Positions 57,421 through 64,000 of a DNA stretch of 64,000 bases are shown one piece after another. Numbering within the stretch: the first letter of the stretch is position 1; each line of letters begins with the position of its first letter. The DNA is taken from the NCBI GenBank assembly GCA_963920575.1, contig OY986967.1:19634094-19698093 (forward strand), read 5' to 3'. The notes under the pieces are model-generated. The model did no database searches and was not told where the DNA came from. It saw nothing but the letters and a program-made list of their open reading frames with translations. The translations under genes and the position numbers were made by a program. Origin of the DNA: Narthecium ossifragum. Its lineage: Eukaryota; Streptophyta; Magnoliopsida; Dioscoreales; Nartheciaceae.

Positions 57421-58770
57421 GCTTCTCCCACCCCCTCTGACACCGCCCCTCCTCTGACACTTTTTTTTTTCCTTTATGCCCCCGCCCCCTTTCCCCTCTC
57501 GAGGTTTCTTCTTCTTTGTCCTCAATTTTGTGTTTATTTTTTAAAATTTTATTTATTTTTTTCTCAGTAGTTTTGTTTTTTGTTTAATCAGTTTTTTTTA
57601 TTCGTTTTTTTAATCAATTTTATTTCCTTTTTTTATCAGTTTTATTTTTCTTTTTAGATAAATAGCTTTTTATTATATGATTTGTTTATTTTTTTAGTTG
57701 TATATTTTGGAAGTCATTATTTATAAAATTTTAAATAAGTATAAAAATATGGATCAAAATAAAAAGTATATATATATGAAAATAAAAAAATAATAACAGT
57801 TAAAAAATTTATAGTGTTTTGAGAAAATTCTCCTAAACCAATATTGATTTAGCCATGTTCAGGGAAGAGTACATGTAATAATATACAAAAAATAGATACA
57901 CAAAAATATATAAAAATACAAATACTAATCAATATTGTCTCTAAATTTGGCTCCCGTTGCGCTTTGTATTGTACCTATTATTTCGTACCACAAATGAACA
58001 TGTATCGTATAACGAGCGGTCTATCTTTTAGCTTCGTACGATAAATGTTGCCGCGACCACGTTGAAATGGGTGCTACATGATAATGAGGATATAAGAAAA
58101 CTTGCCCGAAGTGATTGTCAACATTTGCAATAGTTATTTCTCGACGCTCTTGGTTTGGAACTGGAGGAGTCTTTAATGGCAAGCGAGTAAAACAACTCCT
58201 AACATTCAAACAAAATGAAATTTTAAATTTGATATTTTTACAATTTTAAATTTTAAATTTTAAATTTTGAAATTTTTACGATTTGAAATTTTAAACTTCT
58301 ACGATTTGAATTTTGAATTTTTTACTATTTAAAATTTGAAAATTGTTAAGATTTGAAATTTAAAAATTTTACTATTTGATGTTTTAATAAATTGAAATAT
58401 GAAGAGGTGTTTTGGAAAGGGTATTTTGGACTTTTTTTTTCTTCAAAATGAATTAAATACCCAAAACTTATTGTGGCCGGTCTAATTGCCGGATTGGGTC
58501 CAAAGAACCCCGGTCCCTTTCCCGATAAATAAAAAAACTGATTAAAGAAATAAACAAAGGTAATAACAAAAAACAAAACTAAATAAGAATTAAACAAAAC
58601 TGAAAAAAAAAAGAAAAAGAAACTCGCAGACAAGGGGAGGGGGAATTAAACAAAACTAAAAAAAGAAAAAGAAAAAAAAACACCCAATGAACACAAAACA
58701 AGATAAGGGTATAATTGTAAATGGTATGGGGGACAGCGGGAGGGGCGGTGTCAGGGGGGGTGGGAGAAGC
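57421..58770. mobile_element. Long inverted-repeat element with pyrimidine-rich arms
   Basis: Left end GCTTCTCCCACCCC then TCTGACACCGCCCCT; the right end is the inverse with one or two differences. After the first 40 bp both arms run into T-rich, irregular TTTTGTTTAATC-like sequence, so the arms together are over 200 bp long though not well conserved. The middle has a small non-repetitive part (57930-58210) and an AAATTTTAAATTTT tandem array (58215-58390). No transposase and no clear target duplication, so the superfamily is open. Confidence 0.65.
58215..58390. repeat. AT-only tandem array, units around TTTTTACGATTTGAAATTT
   Basis: Six or so imperfect copies of a 25-35-bp unit containing ACGATTTGAAATT or ACTATTTGAAATT. 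It sits in the centre of the inverted-repeat element. Confidence 0.7.
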
Positions 58771-59281
58771 AATTTGCGTCGAGAATGTCAATACTGACTT
58801 GCAAACATCCGTATTACCTTTCATTAATGAATTTTTTACCGAATGATACTCCAAAACTTTGCTTTCTAAATTTCCATCCCCATCCATTGTACTTTTACAC
58901 TTTGATATATCTCAGCCACTGAATTGACCCTCACACCCCTCACTTATATCATGACTTGATACATTGGCATGACATGCATAATTTAAAATGGTCAGTGTCC
59001 TGTGAATGTCATGGGGGTACATTAATTACCTCATACATGGCAAGCAATGATTAGCCTTACGGCGGTTTTAACCGACATCGATTCGAAACGTCGCGTCTGA
59101 TAGATACGTATAAAAAATAATTTGAATGCGGCTTTTCAAATCCTTCTACTCACCGTTTCAATCTTCACTGGGAGATCGAGAAATCGCGTTCTCGTTAGCC
59201 TTGACAAGATCCCGCCGTAGAGAAAAGGGGTTTCTCATACCCTAGAGTGTTATCCAAGTTCATCCCCTTTCATTTCCATCG

Positions 59282-61530
59282 ATGGAGGAAAAAATCCATG
59301 AAAGCAAAGGGAAAAGAAAGACAACCCGAGGGTTTAAAACAGAGGAGAAAAGAGGCGGAGGTGGATTTCGGCGTTAGATCTTCGGACATGGACTCCGAGA
59401 TGCCTTGTTTCATCCCTCTGTATAGCACATTCACATTATTTTCCTTTTTTTTATTTGCCCTTGGTGGTGTGATTTACTCCCATCTATTGTTAAAAAATAA
59501 ATACCCTTATTTTCGTCCCCATTTCATACATATATATATATTCCTAAAGCGGAAGGAGACACGTTTTTCACGAAGTTTTTTCATCTCTGTTAATCGCGCA
59601 CAACATGATGGCATCTATTTCTTTCCCTATCGTGCGCACATTTACTTGTTTATACGCGTATTTTTCCATCTCGTGCACATCTGCACGCGTACTTTTACAT
59701 CGTGCACACATTTATCACTTTATACGTGTATTTTTCCATGTTTTCCATCTACTTGTTTCTATGAGAAGTCTCGCAAAAATACGAGTATTTTTTGTTGTTT
59801 TTACACGTTGTTAAAGTGTTTTATATGTGTTATTAAACTTCATTCTGTATGTGCGCACATTTACTTGTTTATACGTGTGTTTTTCCATTTTATGCACATC
59901 TACACGCGTACTTTTCCATCGTGCACACATTTATCACTTTATACACGTATTTTTTCATGTTTTTCCATCTACTTGTTTCTATGAGAAGTCTCGGAAAAAT
60001 ACGAGTACTTTTTGTTGTTTTTACACGTTGTTAAAGTGTTTTATATTGGTTATTTAACTTCATTCTGTATGTGCGCACATTTACTTATTTATACGCGTAC
60101 TTTTCCATTTTATGCACATCTACACGCGTATTTTTACATCGTGCACAAATTTATCACTTTATATGCATAATTTTCCATGTTTCTCCATCTACTTGTTTCT
60201 ACGAGATGTTTCGCAAACATACGCGTATTTTTTGTTTTTTTACGTGTTCTTAAGGTGTTTTTTATGCATTATTTTACTACGAGTATAATTCATTATGTAT
60301 ATGTGTCTTTCGGTAATTATTTGTGTTATTCATTCGTATGCGTAGTTTAATAGTTTTCCATGCGCTATTAACTCCAATTTATATCTCCTGTTAACCGCAG
60401 AGACTAGCATCGATTCCGACGATTTGCTGGAGGCCAGCCGCAATCCGTTCGCAAGCCGCTGCTTCGTGCAGAAGATAATAGAGGCTGCCGACGAATATAT
60501 GACTGAAGCACATGCACGCATGATTCGCCCGACACCCTTCGTCCATCTACTCCAACTACCACAGATCAAATCGGACAATGTCCTCCTTGACCACATGATG
60601 AAGCACAACCAGGGAGGTTTACGGTTCTTGGTCCAAAGCAGCAACGTTGAATTAAGAGCAGAAGACGTTGTAGTTATCGTCGGCTAACCTATGGGCGGTT
60701 CTCACCTAAAGCGGAAAAAGATGTGGCAACTGTTGTTAAGTGTTCCATTCTACGGCAGACACACCGATGAGATGGACTTGATATCTAGTCATGTCGAGGA
60801 CATCTTGAAAGATCTCAAGCAAAAGGGTGAAGAGGACGTTTATGATTTCTGTCGCTTCTTCATTCTGTACATGTTCGTTGTTTTCTTGTTCCCGAGGTCC
60901 AACTACACCTCCCCTCCGGACCTAGTGCCCCTTTTAGAAGATCTCCACTCACTGCACAAATTTGACTGGCCTACTTTCGTTCTCGAGCACCTTAAGACTG
61001 AGGTCGGCAAGGTTCACAGACGGTGGAGGGTGCTATAAAAAACGAAGAGATCTGCTAGAGCATGTATGTATGTATGCAGTTGCACTGCTGTTCTACTCAT
61101 ATGGTATTATGAGATTACTGGTAGTAGGGCACCAACCGTCGCAGACACTATCCCATGCATGATGAGGTGGGGAGATGTAAAGCTGGTGAGGAGGGTGAGC
61201 CTCACCGACATTGTTACACAAGGAAGCACTACACAGGCAATATCGAACTAATTTTTTTTGTTTTCTTTTTAGTCATCTTTTTTGGAATATCTACTAATTG
61301 TTGGTTTTCTATATTTTCTAGACGGTTTACACCGACGAGGAATGTAACTTGTACCTGAGACATTCCACGCGAGCCGAGCCACCACGAAGTAAGGGGACAG
61401 TGGCTGGGACTTCTAATGCACCGTCCTCTCACCAAGACGTGCCCACTAGGCGCATTGAGTTCATGTCAATGCCGGGTTAAACCGAGAGCGACCATGCCGC
61501 AGTTCATGAGGCCAGCCCAAGTATTGAGAG
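59282..61530 (+). pseudogene. Decayed gene with plant-mobile-domain-like exons
   Basis: A leader-like stretch (59100-59280, TATAAAAAAT near 59109) precedes a possible first exon from 59282 (MEEKIHESKGKRKTTRGFK, basic). A second exon starts after an acceptor-like CCGCAG near 60400 and reads DDLLEASRNPFASRCF, TPFVHLLQLPQ, LLDHMMKHNQGGLRFLV, LRAEDVVVIVG, then a TAA (60685-60687) inside a VGLPMGG-like block and PMGGSHLKRKK onward, RSNYTSPPDLVPLLEDLHSL, to 61038. That layout resembles the DUF1985 or plant mobile domain families, known from transposon-derived genes. A further exon-like stretch (61322-61539) has a TAA. The family call is from motif wording only. The supposed first intron contains the 220-bp satellite. 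Confidence 0.45.
59632..60290. repeat. Three-unit 220-bp tandem repeat rich in ACGCGT
   Basis: Units begin at 59632, 59851 and 60071 with GTGCGCACATTTACTT (offsets 219 and 220). Each holds two or three TTTATACGCGTATTTTTCCAT-like subunits and a TTCTATGAGAAGTCTCG segment. The long open frame here (59247-59984) reads straight through repeats and is not taken as a gene. Confidence 0.9.
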
Positions 61531-61539
61531 TTGGATCAG

Positions 61540-61892
61540 GTACTCATCATTATAATCAATCCCACTTGTCATTATAATCTATCTTACTCGTCGTTGGATT
61601 TAATTACGCATGTTACTATGTAGCTGTTAAGTTTCCACGCATGAAAGACCTAGTATACTCGTGCTTATTAGTAGTAATACGCATGTTTTTTAATAGTAGT
61701 ACGCGTTTATTTAATAGTAGTATGCGTGTTTTTGACCTATTGAGTTTGTATGAATGTATGATCTTTCCAACTCGTCATTGTTATTTGTTTTACGCGTATT
61801 TTTCCCAGCTCTTCACTTTATACGCGATGTGATCTATTTTACTCGCTATTTATTTCATTCATGCGCGTATTTTTTTTTTTTTCAATGCAACT
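61540..61892. other. Short-repeat region with TACGCGTATTTTT words
   Basis: No gene. The ACGCGT/ATGCGT-plus-T-run word of the 220-bp satellite appears again at least five times (for example about 61700, 61723, 61790 and 61863), mixed with TTTAATAGTAGTA repeats. The region ends at the Tekay gag junction. Confidence 0.6.
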
Positions 61893-61894
61893 CA

Positions 61895-62326
61895 TCACTC
61901 TCCTCCTGCCCTGGTGGCCTGGGCAGTGCGCCACCAATCTAAAGCATCCCCGTCGAGCTCGAACGCAGTGAGTTTGACCCGGAGGGGATCATCCTCGTCG
62001 AACAGGAGGTCGAGCACACGAGTGACCTCCTCTAGCCACTCTTTCGCCGCTGCCAGATCCCCACTCTGACCGCTGATCCTAGGAGGGCCTAGCCGTTGAA
62101 AGTCGAGAATCTCCGACGCTAATGTCCACCCAACAATGGGAGGAAGAACTTCCCTGCTGCGGAAGGAAGCTTCCCCCAACCCGTTGCCACCTACTGAAGC
62201 TGCCTCTGGTGCTAATGTAGGTGCCCGATGTTGATGCCTCTCAGCCTCTGCAGCCCGCCAAGCAACGCGCTCATCGCGCGACCCACCTCGGTCTCCTGCG
62301 AGAGAATCGTCAAGCTGCCGTAACAT
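61895..62326 (-). pseudogene. Tekay gag fragment, N-terminal part
   Basis: 144-codon minus-strand frame. After a variable N-terminus it reads EILDFQRLGPPRISG, AKEWLEEVTRVLDLLF, KLTAFELDGDALDWWRTAQ, the Gag capsid motifs also seen in the element at 9915-10110. It ends at the truncation just after RAGGE. Confidence 0.88.
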
Positions 62327-62513
62327 CTACACAATCACTAGAGACACGAGAATCCACTCGTCGAAAACCAAAATATACATCAACCAATAAAGCAGAAACG
62401 TATCACACAAGAGCGCAAACAAAACATGCAGAGATGTTCTAACCCTTAAACTATCCCAACCCACGCTAAAACTTTAACCGCGAGCCTAATCCTATCCCTG
62501 GGACCTACAGCAT

Positions 62514-62525
62514 GTTCTGATACCA
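62514..62525 (-). other. Primer binding site (initiator Met tRNA)
   Basis: The minus strand reads TGGTATCAGAAC, one base different from TGGTATCAGAGC, three bases inside the LTR. Confidence 0.85.
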
Positions 62526-62528
62526 AGT

Positions 62529-64000
62529 TATCACACCTCGACCCAAAAAACCTATCCGGTCCGGGGCGTGATAGTTCCTAATCTATTCAATCCATCAAAG
62601 GCGCGTTTATTATAAAAGAACACATCTATATTAAATAGTTGATCTGGGGTCAAATGATTATATCTAATATAATTCATGATTTTGGTACAATACTAAACTT
62701 CAAAATATCATATTATAACTATCTCAAATTCATTGCAGAAGGAAATTATACATTTATCATCCCAAAAAGAAGTAACTGGACCCCAAGTCCTCAAGCGCCT
62801 CCAGAATCCGACGCGTCATCATGTGCCTGTCCAGCGGATGCTATAGAAGAAGAGCTGACATTTGCACCTGCAAAACGCAACCCAGGTAGGAGTGAGCGAT
62901 AAGCTCAGTAGGATTTTATACTACGATGCTCACAAAGGAAGGAAAACAGTAAATTCCTAGGCTATATCTCATCTCTAGGGGAAACACACGTTACGTATGC
63001 TGCCTACCCCAAAGCACGCACGCTGATGACCTCTGGTACCATCAACAGTCGTCCCTCTCAACCAAGCGCACCAGAGTAGAAACAACAGGGGTAGGACCCA
63101 TGGCGATACGTAACTCCCCCTAACGATGAAACTGAGACTGAGCCTGGAACCTAGGACGACCTCTACACCTCAATCAGGTTAATTGCATCCGACTAGACAG
63201 TAACCTCAAATCATAAGATTATTATAACTGATTAAATCCTAGACCTTGCTACCCATCCTCCGTCCTTAGGCTAGATCCGAGCTTCCCGAGCCCCCGGATC
63301 GGCAATTAACCCATCACCCCACGCCTAGCTTAGGAATGCAACTAGCGCAAACAATTTATGTATGATCATACGCACAGATGAGAGTTCAGGCATACAACAA
63401 TACACCAAGTATTATACAGGATCAGGCGCAACACAAAGCTCACTAAGGGTGAACATAGAATAGGGTCTAAGTAAAGCAGATAAATAGGCACTCAGGGCAA
63501 CAAACGGGATACAACCCCGGTTAAGCGATCAAACAGCTATGACAGCAACATAATAACATTTTAATCTAAGATGAGGGCATAATTAAGGCCCGTTTGGTGA
63601 GGGGTGACTCCCCCGGTTCAACCACAAGCCACACACGGGTTTACACAGATAAAATAACATATATCTAAAATAAGATTAAAATAATCGATTTATCAAAATC
63701 AAACCAATCATACTACTAAGCTCGAAAAATCATATCTTTCAATATAGCCATCCGATCGACATGAAACTTGATATTCCCACTCAATGGCATACCCCGAATC
63801 ATATATCCTTTGGAAAAATTGGATCAATCAGATAGACGGGACTAGATGAAAACCTATAATTTTGGTAAAAAATCTTGATTTGAGAAAGCGATCAAATCTT
63901 TTGGAAAATAACTTGGATTGAAACCAAACTTTGTAGATCACACCTAAATATCACTATCCTCATCTACACCAAAACTTAACTCAATTAAATAACAAAAAAC
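62529..64000 (-). repeat. 5' LTR of the Tekay-B element, runs off the window
   Basis: Starts TATCACACCTCGACCC on the + strand (TG changed to TA). It aligns by eye with 18968-20083 plus 21352-21700, the LTR copy that carries the Mutator-like insertion. No coding sequence. A microsatellite-free, AT-rich 3' part reaches the window end. Confidence 0.82.

Larger units (their letters stand above)
61893..64000 (-). mobile_element. 5' end of a minus-strand Tekay-type element (subfamily B)
   Basis: From right to left: LTR (from beyond the window to 62529), primer binding site (62514-62525), leader, and the start of gag (62326 down to 61895). The element is cut at about 61893 in gag, where ACGCGT-type repeats begin, so the rest was deleted or lies elsewhere. 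Confidence 0.85.

Noticed and set aside
59247..59984. 245-codon frame through 59247-59984 as a gene
   Set aside because: Most of it is the 220-bp tandem repeat read through, giving repeated HLYTCIFPC-like strings; it ignores the plausible intron.

Overview
This window is a plant nuclear segment, almost certainly from a flowering plant with a repeat-rich genome. Nearly every recognisable coding region belongs to a plant transposable element: Ty3 Athila and chromodomain (Tekay-type) elements, a Ty1/copia fragment, a Cassandra TRIM with 5S-rRNA-like LTRs, a plant L1-type LINE with an RNase H tail, and hAT, Mutator and PIF/Harbinger-like non-autonomous elements. The one ordinary cellular gene that looks intact is a five-exon cinnamyl alcohol dehydrogenase (CAD) gene. 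The species cannot be named from sequence alone.

Layout. 1-7579: an Athila-type Ty3 element on the + strand (protease, RT, RNase H, integrase, 3' LTR). It is cut at its protease by another Athila LTR and invaded by a Cassandra TRIM. 7602-8332: rearranged Tekay LTR pieces. 8487-16776: a Tekay element with gag, protease, RT, RNase H, integrase and chromodomain, all decayed. 16777-23500: LTR remnants and three TIR elements. 23614-25362: the CAD gene with its promoter. 25367-26129: a Tourist-like MITE placed four bases after the CAD stop codon. 26385-35866: an Athila-like element on the minus strand that has lost its coding region. Inside it is a solo Tekay-type LTR, inside that a long-TIR element, and inside that a solo Athila LTR, so four layers deep. 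35867-39593: MITEs and a Ty1/copia pol fragment. 39610-55786: one L1-type LINE bounded by a perfect 16-bp target-site duplication, expanded from about 5.9 kb to 16.2 kb by four separate LTR-element insertions. 55803-61892: a pyrimidine-rich TIR element and a decayed plant-mobile-domain-like gene holding a 220-bp tandem repeat. 61893-64000: the 5' end of another minus-strand Tekay element running off the window.

How the parts relate. Apart from CAD, which would make monolignols for lignin, nothing here forms a pathway; the window is a record of stacked insertions. Target-site duplications fix much of the order: the LINE predates its four passengers, the Athila-like element at 26385 predates the LTR inside it, and so on. 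Most LTR insertions are reduced to solo LTRs, which indicates active LTR-LTR recombination.

The most unusual signal is a repeated architecture inside LTRs of at least two unrelated lineages (Athila and Tekay). GATCGATC octamers occur in doublets 21-23 bp apart, and the doublets recur about every 60-73 bp, mostly 68-73. Each doublet can fold as a short hairpin. I know of no described function for it. All reading was by eye; no alignment or database search was run.
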